Shown piece after piece: positions 17,779-29,480 of a DNA stretch of 63,964 nt. The notes under the pieces are model-generated. The model was not told where the DNA came from. It saw nothing but the letters and a program-made list of their open reading frames with translations, and did not search any database. Location: contig CADAWN010000020.1 of the NCBI GenBank assembly GCA_902791625.1, positions 1 through 63,964 of the forward strand, read 5' to 3'. Position 1 is the stretch's first letter; every line of letters begins with the position of its first letter. The stretch comes from an uncultured Erysipelotrichaceae bacterium (GTDB lineage: Bacteria; Bacillota_I; Bacilli_A; RF39; UBA660). The position numbers were made by a program, and so were the translations under genes.

Positions 17779-20346
17779 GTGAATAAATTTTTGAAAAACA
17801 AATTATTTATTTTATTGGTTTTAACAATATTCTTTGTAACAGGAAATGTATATGCAGAAAGTGCTAAATTAAAAATGGAAGGTGTAACTATTTCTGAAAA
17901 AAGTTCAACTGTAACAGCTACTACACCTACTATAGATGGAGAAAATCTTAATGCAAGTGTTGTTTTTAATGAAAAAGATGATTATATTGTTTATGAGATA
18001 TCTTTAAAGAACATAGATGATAATAAATGGAAAATAAATAATATAGAAGATAATAACACTAGTGATAATTTAAAAATAGATTATGAATATGATAAAAATT
18101 ATGTAGGAAAAAATGAAATAAATAAAATCAAAGTAAGACTTTCTTATAAAGAAAAATTAATAAATACTGAAAGTGTTAATATAGATACATTAAAAATATC
18201 AGTCAATCTTATCAATGATAAAGGTGAAGAAAGTGAAATAATAATTAATCCAGGAACAGGAGATGGATTAATAAAATATATAGTTTTATTAACAGTATCT
18301 GTTCTAGGAATAGTACTTTCATTAAGAAAGAAAATAATAAAAAAAGTAAAAGTAGGAAGCTTATTATTAATACTTGCAGTAATAATGTCACCATTTGTAA
18401 TATTTGCAAGTGAAAAATATGCACTAGATATAAATATAAAAGCAGTTACACTTAAGAGTGAAATGTTACCATATGAAGTAAGTTTTGATACAGATGGTGG
18501 AACTTATATAGGACCAAAAACTATTAAATATGGTGATCCTATTGGAGAATTACCAACTGCAGAAAAAAGAGGTTATACATTCAATGGATGGAAAGATGGT
18601 CAAGGAAATAGTATAACAAGTGAAACTAAAGTAACTGGACCATTAGAATTAATTGCTGATTATACAGTTGTAGAGTATGATTTACATTATAATTTAGATA
18701 AAGGAACAGTAACACCTGCTAATCCTACTAAATATACAGTAGAAGATGATATAACATTAACTAATCCAACAAGAAAAGGATATACATTTGCAGGATGGAC
18801 AGAAGGAAGTAGTGAAAATTTACAAACAAGTGTAAGAATCTATAATGAAATAGATGAAAAAACATTTACTGCACATTGGTCTGCAAGAGAAGATACACCA
18901 TATAGAGTAATACACCAATATAGAGAATTAAATGGAAGTTTTAGAACAGTAACACAAAACTTAACTGGAGCAACTGATACAACAGTAACACCAGGAATAT
19001 TATCAGAGACTGGATTTATAGATCCAGAATTAAAACAATTAAAAATAGAAGCAAAAGATGGAGATGAAGTATCAACATTAACATATACATATGAGAGAAT
19101 ACCATGTAATTTAACAATAACTAATAGTGAATATGTAGAAACAGAAACACCTTCAAATACATATCCATATGGAACAGAAATAACATTAACAGCTAAAGAA
19201 AGAGAAGGGTATGAATTTAATAAATGGACAAATAATGTAACTACTAATTCAATAACATTTACAATAACAGAAAATGTAGAAATTGGACCAGAATACATAA
19301 AGAATAAATATAAAGTAACATTTAATCCAAATGGAGGACTTGTAAATCCTGAATATAAAAATGTAACAATGGGAAGTTCAGTAGGATCACTTCCTACACC
19401 AGAAAAAGCAGATAATGTATTTGCAGGATGGTATACAGATCCAGTAGATGGAAATGAAGTATCAAGTTCATATGTTCCAACAGAAGATGAAACAATATAT
19501 GCTCATTGGGAATATAGTCCAACCACATTTACTCATGTAGGTGCTTGTACATTTAATGGACAAAATGGAGTTATAACAGGAAACAATTGTCGTTATGCTG
19601 GACAAAAATTTATTAATACAGGGGTACAACTTTATAGAACTGAGAACCATAGTAAGGACTATGAAATAGGATTTACAATTAATCATTACTCAGGTTCAGA
19701 ACAAGATAGTAATATTTATCAACAAACACTAATGAATACAAAATTAGAGGGTTCTGGTTACCCAGGAGTTGTATTAAGAAGAAGTAATCGTGATAGAACT
19801 AATTACTATGAATTGGGTTCTAGAAAGACATCTAGTGGTAATGCTGAAAAGCAAATTCCAAGTGCAGATGTTACATCTGTAAGAATATTTAGAATTTACA
19901 ATGAAACTACTGAGAAACAAGAAATTTACTATAGTTTAAATAATCAAGAAAAAATATTTTTAAATGATTTATCACAATTTAATCCTACATTTAATACTAC
20001 AGTATGGTTTGGAGCAGCTCCTGCTGATGTTAATGGTAATTCAGCAAGAAGATTCTTAACTGGAACATTATCTAATATGTATGTTAAATTAGGAAAATAT
20101 AATGGAGAAACTGTTGTATCAGATAAATATGTGATAACATTTGATCCAAATGGAGGAGAAGTAACACCATCAAAGAAAGAAGTAGTAGATGGTAATCAAA
20201 TTGGAACACTTCCAACACCAACTGCTCCAGAAGGTCAAGATTTTGATGGATGGTATACTTCATCAACAGGTGGAACAAAAGTAACAACAAGTTATTATCC
20301 ATCTGATGATATAACATTATATGCTCGATATAAAACTTCAATGTAA
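17779..20346 (+). CDS. Large secreted protein with internal sorting-like signal, InlB B-type repeats and jelly-roll domain
   Basis: About 855 residues. Start at GTG 17779 (GGGAAGTG upstream; the in-frame ATG 17761 would be almost leaderless). A signal peptide ends near VYAE. A first module runs to NPGTGD, followed by a hydrophobic stretch and RKKIIKK, which looks like a sortase signal. Right after it comes a second hydrophobic segment resembling a signal peptide (LLLILAVIMSPFVIFASE). The rest has Listeria-Bacteroides/InlB B-type repeats (VSFDTDGGTY...GYTFNGW; YKVTFNPNGG; YVITFDPNGG) and, from about 19,520 to 20,100, a lectin-like jelly-roll region. The C-terminus ends in a repeat with no sorting signal. 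Looks like a fusion of two secreted proteins. Confidence 0.82.
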   Translation: MNKFLKNKLFILLVLTIFFVTGNVYAESAKLKMEGVTISEKSSTVTATTPTIDGENLNASVVFNEKDDYIVYEISLKNIDDNKWKINNIEDNNTSDNLKIDYEYDKNYVGKNEINKIKVRLSYKEKLINTESVNIDTLKISVNLINDKGEESEIIINPGTGDGLIKYIVLLTVSVLGIVLSLRKKIIKKVKVGSLLLILAVIMSPFVIFASEKYALDINIKAVTLKSEMLPYEVSFDTDGGTYIGPKTIKYGDPIGELPTAEKRGYTFNGWKDGQGNSITSETKVTGPLELIADYTVVEYDLHYNLDKGTVTPANPTKYTVEDDITLTNPTRKGYTFAGWTEGSSENLQTSVRIYNEIDEKTFTAHWSAREDTPYRVIHQYRELNGSFRTVTQNLTGATDTTVTPGILSETGFIDPELKQLKIEAKDGDEVSTLTYTYERIPCNLTITNSEYVETETPSNTYPYGTEITLTAKEREGYEFNKWTNNVTTNSITFTITENVEIGPEYIKNKYKVTFNPNGGLVNPEYKNVTMGSSVGSLPTPEKADNVFAGWYTDPVDGNEVSSSYVPTEDETIYAHWEYSPTTFTHVGACTFNGQNGVITGNNCRYAGQKFINTGVQLYRTENHSKDYEIGFTINHYSGSEQDSNIYQQTLMNTKLEGSGYPGVVLRRSNRDRTNYYELGSRKTSSGNAEKQIPSADVTSVRIFRIYNETTEKQEIYYSLNNQEKIFLNDLSQFNPTFNTTVWFGAAPADVNGNSARRFLTGTLSNMYVKLGKYNGETVVSDKYVITFDPNGGEVTPSKKEVVDGNQIGTLPTPTAPEGQDFDGWYTSSTGGTKVTTSYYPSDDITLYARYKTSM

Positions 20347-20369
20347 GATGTTGACAAAACTATAATACA

Positions 20370-20392
20370 GGAGACTTTTAAGTCTCTTTTCT
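20370..20392 (+). terminator. Rho-independent terminator
   Basis: A 7-bp stem GAGACTT/AAGTCTC with a 2-nt loop is followed by TTTTC. It closes the B-repeat protein gene. Confidence 0.75.
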
Positions 20393-20439
20393 TGTTGATT
20401 AAATATATAAATTTGTTTATAATGATTATAGGTGATAAT

Positions 20440-20901
20440 ATGAAGAAATATGTTGGGATAGCTATAGGTATAGTATTAATTATAGTTTTGTTTTTAATTT
20501 TTATTAATACTACTAAAGTTACTACTTGTAAAATAAGTAATAAACAATCTAATTATGATATTACAAGTACTTATTCTATTAAATCTAGAGGAGATGTAGT
20601 TAAGAGTGTAGAAGTTAATCAAACTATTACATCTAAAGAAAAAGATATATTAAAGAGTTTTGAAGAACAATATAAAAATCAATATAGTTTAAATAAAAAA
20701 TTATATGGTGGATATAATTATGAAGTTAAAATAAATAATAATAAATTAGTTACTAAAGTTACTATAGATTATGATGATTTTAAATTGGATAAATTTGTAA
20801 AAGATAATAAAGCAATGAAAAAATATATTAATAAAGATAATGAATTCACATTGGAAGGAGCTAAAAAACTATATAAGTCTACTGGTGCTAAATGTGAATA
20901 A
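20440..20901 (+). CDS. YehR/DUF1307-like membrane-anchored protein
   Basis: 153 residues from ATG 20440 (AGGTGATAAT upstream). N-terminal membrane segment 5-23 without a lipobox. The extracytoplasmic part starts with VTTCKISNK and ends GAKCE, so two Cys bracket the domain. It has the beta-rich, Lys-rich layout of YehR/DUF1307 lipoproteins. A clear paralogue with matching TCKIS start and TCE end lies at 33433-33861. Gene spacing (26 nt) puts it in front of pcrA in the same transcript. Confidence 0.65.
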   Translation: MKKYVGIAIGIVLIIVLFLIFINTTKVTTCKISNKQSNYDITSTYSIKSRGDVVKSVEVNQTITSKEKDILKSFEEQYKNQYSLNKKLYGGYNYEVKINNNKLVTKVTIDYDDFKLDKFVKDNKAMKKYINKDNEFTLEGAKKLYKSTGAKCE

Positions 20902-20927
20902 TAATTAACAACAAGTGAGGTAATAAT

Positions 20928-23025
20928 ATGAATTTAGATGTATTAAATGATAAACAAAAAGAAGCGGTTTTGAAGTGTGATGGACCGCTTCTTGTTCTTG
21001 CTGGGGCAGGTAGTGGTAAAACTAGAGTTTTAACTACTAAGATAGCTTATTTAATAAAAGAAAAAGGTATTAATCCTTATAATATACTTGCAATTACTTT
21101 TACTAATAAAGCAGCAAAAGAAATGAAAGATAGAACTATTAGTTTAATTGGGGATAATCTAAGAGATTTACAAATATCTACTTTCCATAGCTTTGGTCTT
21201 AGAATTGTAAGAGATAACTGTGATAGATTAGGATACGATAGAAACTTTGTAATTATGGATAGTGATGATTCACTTACTGTTGTTAAAAAGATACTTAAAG
21301 ATATGGATAAGGATCCTAAAATATATAATCCTAAAGCTATTAGAAATAAGATTAGTAGTTGTAAGAATGAGTTTATCTCACCTGATGATTATGAGAAGTA
21401 TACTGCAAGTGATTATGAAAAAATAGTTTGTGATGTATATAGAAAATATGAACAAAAACTACTTAAAAATAACTCAGTAGATTTTGATGATTTACTAATT
21501 CTTCCAATTAAACTATTTAAGAAATATCCAAGTGTACTTGAAAGTTATCAAGAAAGATTTAAATATATTTTAATAGATGAGTATCAAGATACTAATGAAG
21601 CACAATACATACTTACTAAAATGATAAGTGCAAAATATAGAAATATATGTGTTGTTGGAGATATTGATCAAGCTATTTATGGTTGGAGAGGAGCTAACTA
21701 TAAAAATATTCTAAACTTTGAAAAAGATTATAAAGAATGTGAAACAGTACTTCTTGAAGAAAACTATAGATCTACTAAAAATATTTTGGATGCAGCTAAT
21801 GATGTAATTAAGAATAATAAAAATAGAAAAGATAAAGTACTTTGGTCTAAAAAAGGTGAAGGAGATAAGATAGAATACTTTAGAGCTTTTAATGAAAGAG
21901 ATGAAGCACAATACGCCATTAGAAAGATAAAAGAATTACAGAATAAAGGTGTATCATATCAAGAAATGGCTATTCTATATCGTACTAATGCCCAATCACG
22001 TATTTTAGAAGAAGAACTATTAAAAGAAAACTTACCATATAGAGTAGTAGGAAGTTTTTACTTCTATTCAAGAAAAGAAATTAAAGACTTAATCGCATAT
22101 TTGAGACTTATTCATAACTCTAGTGATAATGTTAGTCTTCTTAGAGTAATTAATACTCCTAAAAGAGGTATTGGACTTAAGACTATAGAAAACTTAACTA
22201 GAAAAGCAGATGAAGCTGGAATAAGTATATATGATGCAATAGATAGTGGTAAAGAATTAGAATTTAAGAAAGTAATAGAAGATTTAAAGAAAGTATCAGA
22301 AAATTTAACTTTAACAGAATTAATTGATAAAGTACTTGATGCAAGTGGTATGAAAAGTGAACTAGAAAGTGAAAAGTCACTAGAATCTGAAGTTAGACTT
22401 GAAAACTTAGAAGAGTTTAAATCTATTACTAAGTCTTTTGAAGAAAGAGAAGGTTTAATATCTCTAGAAGACTTCTTATTTGAAATTAGTTTAATTAGTG
22501 ATGTAGAAGAATATAAAGATGATTCTAATAAGATTAGTTTAATGACAATTCACTCTGTTAAAGGACTTGAATTTGATTATGTTTTTGTAGTAGGTATGGA
22601 AGAAGGAATATTCCCACATATTAACTCACTTATGGAAAATAGTGAACTAGAAGAAGAAAGAAGACTTTGTTATGTTGCAATTACTAGAGCACGTAAACAA
22701 TTACATAGTAAATGCTAGAAAGAGAACTTTATTTGGTAAAGATCAAATTAATCCACCTAGTAGATTTATATCTGAAATAAGAAGTGAACTTCTTAATAGT
22801 AATAAAGAATTAGAAGAGAAAAAGACAGAAAAGATTAATAAAGGTGAAATGTTTAGAGAAGAAGAAGTTGATTATAAAGTTGGAGACTTTGTTTATCATG
22901 AGACATTTGGAGCTGGTAAAGTAGTAGAAGTTACTAATACGCTAGTAAGTGTTGCATTTAAGATGCCTTTTGGTATTAGAAAACTAATGAAGAATCACAA
23001 GAAATTATCTAAAATTGAACAATAA
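20928..23025 (+). pseudogene. pcrA: DNA helicase PcrA/UvrD, C-terminal frameshift
   Basis: SF1A 3'-5' helicase for repair and replication. Motifs in order: LAGAGSGKT (I), FTNKAAKEM (Ia), DEYQDTNEAQ (II), GDIDQAIYGWRGA (III), EENYRST (IV), MTIHSVKGLEFDYVFV (V) and EERRLCYVAITRAR (VI). Just after motif VI the frame ends (TAG at 22716-22718). The family continuation NARKRTLFG...NPPSRF and a C-terminal Tudor-like domain (VDYKVGDFVYHETFGAGKV) are read in another frame to 23025. Loss of 2 nt in a CATATA-like site near 22703 would explain it. PcrA is normally essential, so an assembly error is likely. Confidence 0.9.
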
Positions 23026-23078
23026 ATATATTAATTTTAAATAAAATATAGTATAATGTAGGCAAGAGAGGTGAAAAT

Positions 23079-23720
23079 GTGAAAAAGGGATATTCAAAGA
23101 TGTTTTTATGGCTATTTATTGGTCTATTAATTACATTTTGTTTAGGATTTGGATTATCATTCTATGAAAAGGCTTTAGTAAAAGTATTAGGAGGATATAA
23201 ATTCTTAATAATAGTTCTAATTGAAGTTGGAATTGCAATATTCTTTGCAGCTAGACTTCAGAAGATGAGTAAAGCAACAGCTATTGTTTGTTATACTTTA
23301 TATTCAATATTAACAGGTATAACATTTGGAGTAATATTTGTTATTTATAAATTATCAAGTATTTTATCAGTATTCTTAGCTACTTCAATTGTATTCTTAA
23401 TCTTTGCAATTATAGGTGCTAAAGTTAAGAAAGATATGTCTAAACTAGGTATGTGGTTAATGATGGCTTTGATAGGAACTATAGTAGTATCAATAATTAA
23501 TATCTTTATTGGTTCAAGTGTACTATATACAGTTATTTCTATTATTGCTATATTAATCTTCTTAGGATACATAATATACGATATGCAAAAAGCTGAAGCA
23601 TTAATGGAAGAAGTAGGAGAAGAAAAAGGTGCTATATTTGGTGCTTTCCAATTATACTTAGATTTCATTAATATCTTTATTAGATTACTAGAGTTATTTG
23701 GTGATTTAAAAGATAATTAA
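23079..23720 (+). CDS. Bax inhibitor-1/YccA family membrane protein
   Basis: 213 residues with seven hydrophobic segments, matching the TMBIM/BI-1 fold of pH-sensitive calcium-leak channels. Family marks are GITFGVIFVIY, IIYDMQKAE and the C-terminal GAFQLYLDFINIFIRLLELFG, close to the usual LYLDFINLFL-LL ending. The start is GTG 23079 with GAGAGGTGA upstream; the nearby ATG at 23077 is followed by TGA in its frame. Followed by its own terminator. Confidence 0.92.
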   Translation: MKKGYSKMFLWLFIGLLITFCLGFGLSFYEKALVKVLGGYKFLIIVLIEVGIAIFFAARLQKMSKATAIVCYTLYSILTGITFGVIFVIYKLSSILSVFLATSIVFLIFAIIGAKVKKDMSKLGMWLMMALIGTIVVSIINIFIGSSVLYTVISIIAILIFLGYIIYDMQKAEALMEEVGEEKGAIFGAFQLYLDFINIFIRLLELFGDLKDN

Positions 23721-23744
23721 AACTTCGAAAGAAGTTTTTTTTTT
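23721..23744 (+). terminator. Rho-independent terminator
   Basis: Stem AACTTC/GAAGTT with a GAAA tetraloop is followed by ten T's. Confidence 0.85.
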
Positions 23745-23773
23745 ATGGTATAATATATTTGGTGATGATTAGT

Positions 23774-24760
23774 ATGAAAAATAATGAATATGAAAGAATA
23801 TGTGAATTACTTAAGTCAATTGGTAGATTAGATTTGATGTCACAATTAATGCAAAAAAGATCATATGATGAAGTTTATAGAATAGTAACAATGCCAGAAT
23901 GGAAAGAAGAAAAATTTCAGGGATTATTAACATCAACTATATGGCAAAGTAATTTTAATGATATAAAGAATATACTTCAGATGCCAGAATGGGAAAATGA
24001 GAAATTCCAAGGACTATTAACATCAACTATATGGCAAAGTAATTTTAATGATGTAAAGAGTATACTTCAGATGCCAGAATGGGAAAATGAGAAATTCCAA
24101 GAACTATTAACATCAAATATATGGAAAAGAAATTTTAATGATGTAAAGAGTATACTTCAGATGCCAGAATGGAAAGAAGAAAAATTCCAAGGATTATTAA
24201 CATCAACCATATGGAACAGTAATTTTAATGATGTAAAGAGTATACTTCAGATGCCAGAATGGGAAAATGAGAAATTCCAAGGATTATTAACATCAAATAT
24301 ATGGCAAAGTAATTTTAATGATGTAAAGAGTATACTTCAGATGCCAGAATGGGAAGATGAGAAATTCCAAGTATTATTAACGCCAACCATATGGAACAGT
24401 AATTTTAATGATGTAAAGAAAAAATTACATTTACCATACTGGGAAGAAAATAAATATTTGCAACTTTTAAAACCTTCTATATTTGCAGTGACAACTAAGA
24501 ATATTGAAAAAGGAATTGAAATATTAAAAGAATATGGTATTGATCAATATGTAACTATTAATTGTTTAAGAAAAAATCCTAAATTTTTGAAAAATTTGAT
24601 TGAATATTTAATTAATAATAATATTGATTTGGTTACTTTGAATACAAGAACAAATGAATATGGATTAAATCCAATATTAAGTTGCGAAAAAGGTCAATTA
24701 AAGAAAAAATATAATATTGATGTAGAAAAAATAGAAAAGGGTGGAAAGGCAAAATGTTAG
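23774..24760 (+). CDS. Tandem 30-residue repeat protein (helical solenoid)
   Basis: About 328 residues. A short N-terminal helical region is followed by six near-identical 30-residue units (MPEWENEKFQGLLTSTIW...DVKSILQ) and a seventh degenerate one, then a different helical C-terminal region (IEKGIEILKEYGI, LRKNPKFLKNLIEYL). The predicted helix-turn-helix units resemble solenoid families, with a faint similarity to mTERF-type repeats in the tail; no family is assigned. ATG 23774 is chosen, with GGTGA 8 nt upstream. Its stop overlaps the next gene's start. The near-DNA identity of the units shows recent repeat expansion or gene conversion. Confidence 0.8.
   Translation: MKNNEYERICELLKSIGRLDLMSQLMQKRSYDEVYRIVTMPEWKEEKFQGLLTSTIWQSNFNDIKNILQMPEWENEKFQGLLTSTIWQSNFNDVKSILQMPEWENEKFQELLTSNIWKRNFNDVKSILQMPEWKEEKFQGLLTSTIWNSNFNDVKSILQMPEWENEKFQGLLTSNIWQSNFNDVKSILQMPEWEDEKFQVLLTPTIWNSNFNDVKKKLHLPYWEENKYLQLLKPSIFAVTTKNIEKGIEILKEYGIDQYVTINCLRKNPKFLKNLIEYLINNNIDLVTLNTRTNEYGLNPILSCEKGQLKKKYNIDVEKIEKGGKAKC
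23891..24430 (+). repeat. Six tandem 90-bp coding repeats
   Basis: Units begin with ATGCCAGAATGG at 23891, 23981, 24071, 24161, 24251 and 24341, exactly 90 bp apart, with a decayed seventh unit from 24431. They differ at few positions (for example GGGAAAATGA versus GGAAAGAAGA). All are in frame within the repeat protein. Confidence 0.95.
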
Positions 24761-25014
24761 ATATTGATATAAGTAAATTTGAAAATAGTGTCATTAAAAA
24801 TTTGGATAAAAAAAACATTACAAAAATAGTAGAGTTTTTAGCACAACATCATTGTGATTATATAGAAGAATTATTTGAAGATTATCTAGATATATTTACA
24901 TTTGATTATAATGATTTTGTAAATAGGTTTAATGTATTAAATAAAAAATATAATAATAACTTAATAGAAGAAATAAGAGAAGATATGAATATATTAGAAG
25001 AGTTTTATTATTAA
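24754..25014 (+). CDS. Small helical acidic protein coupled to the repeat protein
   Basis: 86 residues, acidic and apparently all alpha-helical (ITKIVEFLAQHHCDYIEELFEDYLD...). No family recognised. Its ATG lies 7 nt inside the end of the repeat-protein gene, giving translational coupling. The pair is bounded by two copies of the same promoter-like sequence, suggesting it moves or evolves as a unit. A partner or antagonist role for the repeat protein is conceivable but unsupported. Confidence 0.6.
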   Translation: MLDIDISKFENSVIKNLDKKNITKIVEFLAQHHCDYIEELFEDYLDIFTFDYNDFVNRFNVLNKKYNNNLIEEIREDMNILEEFYY

Positions 25015-25032
25015 AAATTAATATAAATAATT

Positions 25033-25060
25033 TAAAGGCTAAGCAATTTAGTCTTTTTTT
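25033..25060 (+). terminator. Rho-independent terminator before ligA
   Basis: Stem AAAGGCTAA/TTAGTCTTT (one G-T pair) is followed by T's. It separates the repeat cassette from ligA. Confidence 0.75.
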
Positions 25061-25081
25061 ATGGTATAATATATTTGGTGA

Positions 25082-27073
<1,992 letters not shown>

Positions 27074-27080
27074 AATAAAA

Positions 27081-27106
27081 AAATACTAGGAAATAGTATT
27101 TTTTTG
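27081..27106 (+). terminator. Rho-independent terminator after ligA
   Basis: An 8-bp stem AAATACTA/TAGTATTT with a 5-nt loop is followed by T's. Confidence 0.8.
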
Positions 27107-27134
27107 TTGAATTATTTTTTAAAACATTTATAAT
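27107..27134 (+). promoter_or_regulatory. Sigma-A type promoter of lon
   Basis: TTGAAT at 27107-27112 and TATAAT at 27129-27134, spacer 16 nt, 32 nt before the lon ATG. No CIRCE-like inverted repeat was seen, so heat-shock control by HrcA is not evident. Confidence 0.6.
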
Positions 27135-27165
27135 AGAAAGAGTATTTAACTTAAGGAGGTACCTT

Positions 27166-29475
27166 ATGAGTAATGATAAAATAACAGTATTTTTATCTAA
27201 TGAAATTATTTTGTTTCCAAACTCTGAAGTAAGATTTGAAACTGATAGTTATGAAACAAAAGAATTCTTTTCATTACTTGAAGAAGTAGGTACCAACGAA
27301 CTTTTAATTGTAAACCCTTATAATATTAATAATCCACAACCTGATATAACTGAATTACCTCGTATCGCAACACTTGCTGAACTACGTATGAAAATAGATG
27401 TTCCTAATGGTAAGACTAGAGTAACTTTATTTGGAGTTAAAAGAGTAGATGTTACTGAGTATTTTAATGATGGATCATATTATTATGCTAGATTTAAAGA
27501 CATTATTTTAAATGATGATATAGAGGATGTAGATACTTATAGAAATCTACTTATAAAGTCTCTTGAAAGATATATTAATAAAATACCATATGTATCTAAT
27601 TCTATAATGGGTCAACTTCATTTAATAAATGGTATTAATGACTTAACTGATATAGTAGCTGCTTTTCTTCCTTTTCCTGTAGAAAAGAAGAAAAAGTATA
27701 TGTTAGAACTTGATCCAATTAATCGTATTAAGATGATTATAGGGGATATGAATGAAGAGATTAAGTTCATTGAACTAGAAGAAAAAATAGATGATAAAGT
27801 TAATAGAGAACTTGAGAAAAGTCAAAAAGAATATTATTTAAGAGAAAAATTAAATATTATTCAACAAGAACTTGGTGATAGTAATAATAAAGAAGATGAG
27901 ATAGCTAAGATTAATAAAAAAGTGTCATCTCTTAATTGTAGTTTAGAAGTTAAAAAACGTATAAAAAGAGAAATAAAGAGATATCAAACTACATCTTCAT
28001 CTTCACCTGAAGCAGGTATTATTCGTGACTATATTGACTGGATGATTAATCTTCCATGGCATAAATTTACTAAAGATGAAAGTGATTTAAAGAAAGTAGA
28101 TGCAAGTCTTAATTCTACTCATTTTGGTCTTGAAAAAGTTAAAACTAGAATAGTAGAGTATCTTGCTGTAAAACAAAAAACTAATAATCTAAGAAGTCCA
28201 ATTATTTGTTTAGTTGGTCCTCCTGGAGTAGGTAAAACTTCTCTTGCTTTATCTATTGCGAAAGCCCTAAATCGTAAATCAACAAAGATTAGTGTTGGTG
28301 GTATTAATGATGAAGCAGAAATAGTTGGACACAGAAGAACTTATGTAGGAGCTCTTCCTGGTAGAATTATTCAAGGAATGAGAAGAGCTGGAAGTTCTAA
28401 CCCAGTATTTATTATTGATGAAATAGATAAGTTAAGAAAAGATATTAAGGGGGATCCTGCAAGTAGCTTACTTGAAGTGCTTGATCCAGAACAAAATAGT
28501 AGTTTTTCTGATCATTATATAGAAGAAAGTTTTGATTTAAGTAAAGTTATGTTTGTTTTAACAGCTAACTATATTGAACAAATACCATATGAATTACAAG
28601 ATAGATTAGAAATAATTGAACTACCTAGTTATACAGAACTTGAAAAATTATCTATCGCAAGAGATTATCTTGTACCTCGTGAACTTGAGATGCATGGCTT
28701 AACTGAAATAGAAGTACAGTTTACTGATGAAGCTCTATTATATATAATTAATAACTATACTAAAGAAGCAGGTGTACGTGAATTACAAAGATTAATAGAG
28801 TCAGTTCTTAGAAAAATAGTTACTAAGTTACTTACTAATACAACTGTTGCTTCTTATTCTATTGATAAAGAATTGGTTACTGAGTTATTAGGTAATAGTA
28901 AATATGAGTGGGGACACATAGATAAAGAAACTAAAGCAGGTGTTGTTAATGGTATGGCTTATACTCCAGTAGGAGGAGATATATTACCAATAGAAGTTAC
29001 TAATTATGAAGGTGAAGGTAAACTTTTACTTACAGGTTCCCTTGGTAATGTAATGCAAGAGTCTGCTCAAATAGCTCTAAGTTATGTTAAAACTAATTCT
29101 AAGAAATTTGGTATATCAGAAAAAGAATTTAAAGAAAAAGATATTCATATCCATGTACCAGATGGAGCAATAAAGAAAGATGGTCCAAGCGCAGGTATTG
29201 CTTTAGTAAGTGCCTTAATTAGTTTATTCTTAAATAAACCAGTTTCAAGTACTATCTCTATGACAGGAGAAATTACATTAAGTGGCAAAGTTCTTCCAAT
29301 AGGTGGACTACGCGAAAAAATAATAGGTGCTAAACGAGCTGGTATTAAAACTATTTTTGTACCTAAAAAAAATAAAAATGATATAGATGAATTAGATAAA
29401 GAAGTAAAAGGAAATGTAAAATTTGTCTATGTTAGTGATTATTATGATATATTTGATCACTTGTTTAGGAGTTAG
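27166..29475 (+). CDS. lon: ATP-dependent protease Lon
   Basis: 769 residues, normal LonA length. N-terminal substrate-binding domain (1 to about 200), coiled coil with KEYYLREKLNIIQQELGD, AAA+ module with Walker A GPPGVGKTS near residue 350 and Walker B VFIIDEIDK, then the Ser-Lys protease domain (KKDGPSAGIALV, catalytic Ser about 675; Lys about 718 in GGLREKIIGAK). Degrades misfolded and regulatory proteins. AAGGAGG precedes the ATG. It is followed 5 nt later by an uncharacterised gene. Confidence 0.97.
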   Translation: MSNDKITVFLSNEIILFPNSEVRFETDSYETKEFFSLLEEVGTNELLIVNPYNINNPQPDITELPRIATLAELRMKIDVPNGKTRVTLFGVKRVDVTEYFNDGSYYYARFKDIILNDDIEDVDTYRNLLIKSLERYINKIPYVSNSIMGQLHLINGINDLTDIVAAFLPFPVEKKKKYMLELDPINRIKMIIGDMNEEIKFIELEEKIDDKVNRELEKSQKEYYLREKLNIIQQELGDSNNKEDEIAKINKKVSSLNCSLEVKKRIKREIKRYQTTSSSSPEAGIIRDYIDWMINLPWHKFTKDESDLKKVDASLNSTHFGLEKVKTRIVEYLAVKQKTNNLRSPIICLVGPPGVGKTSLALSIAKALNRKSTKISVGGINDEAEIVGHRRTYVGALPGRIIQGMRRAGSSNPVFIIDEIDKLRKDIKGDPASSLLEVLDPEQNSSFSDHYIEESFDLSKVMFVLTANYIEQIPYELQDRLEIIELPSYTELEKLSIARDYLVPRELEMHGLTEIEVQFTDEALLYIINNYTKEAGVRELQRLIESVLRKIVTKLLTNTTVASYSIDKELVTELLGNSKYEWGHIDKETKAGVVNGMAYTPVGGDILPIEVTNYEGEGKLLLTGSLGNVMQESAQIALSYVKTNSKKFGISEKEFKEKDIHIHVPDGAIKKDGPSAGIALVSALISLFLNKPVSSTISMTGEITLSGKVLPIGGLREKIIGAKRAGIKTIFVPKKNKNDIDELDKEVKGNVKFVYVSDYYDIFDHLFRS

Positions 29476-29480
29476 ATATT

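Noticed and set aside
18840..19298. Long minus-strand open frame inside the B-repeat protein gene
   Set aside because: It is the antisense shadow of a repetitive coding region, without a ribosome binding site or recognisable domain.
23891..24430. Regular 90-bp repeats as a CRISPR array
   Set aside because: There are no spacers; the whole unit repeats and is in frame with a protein. No cas gene is near.
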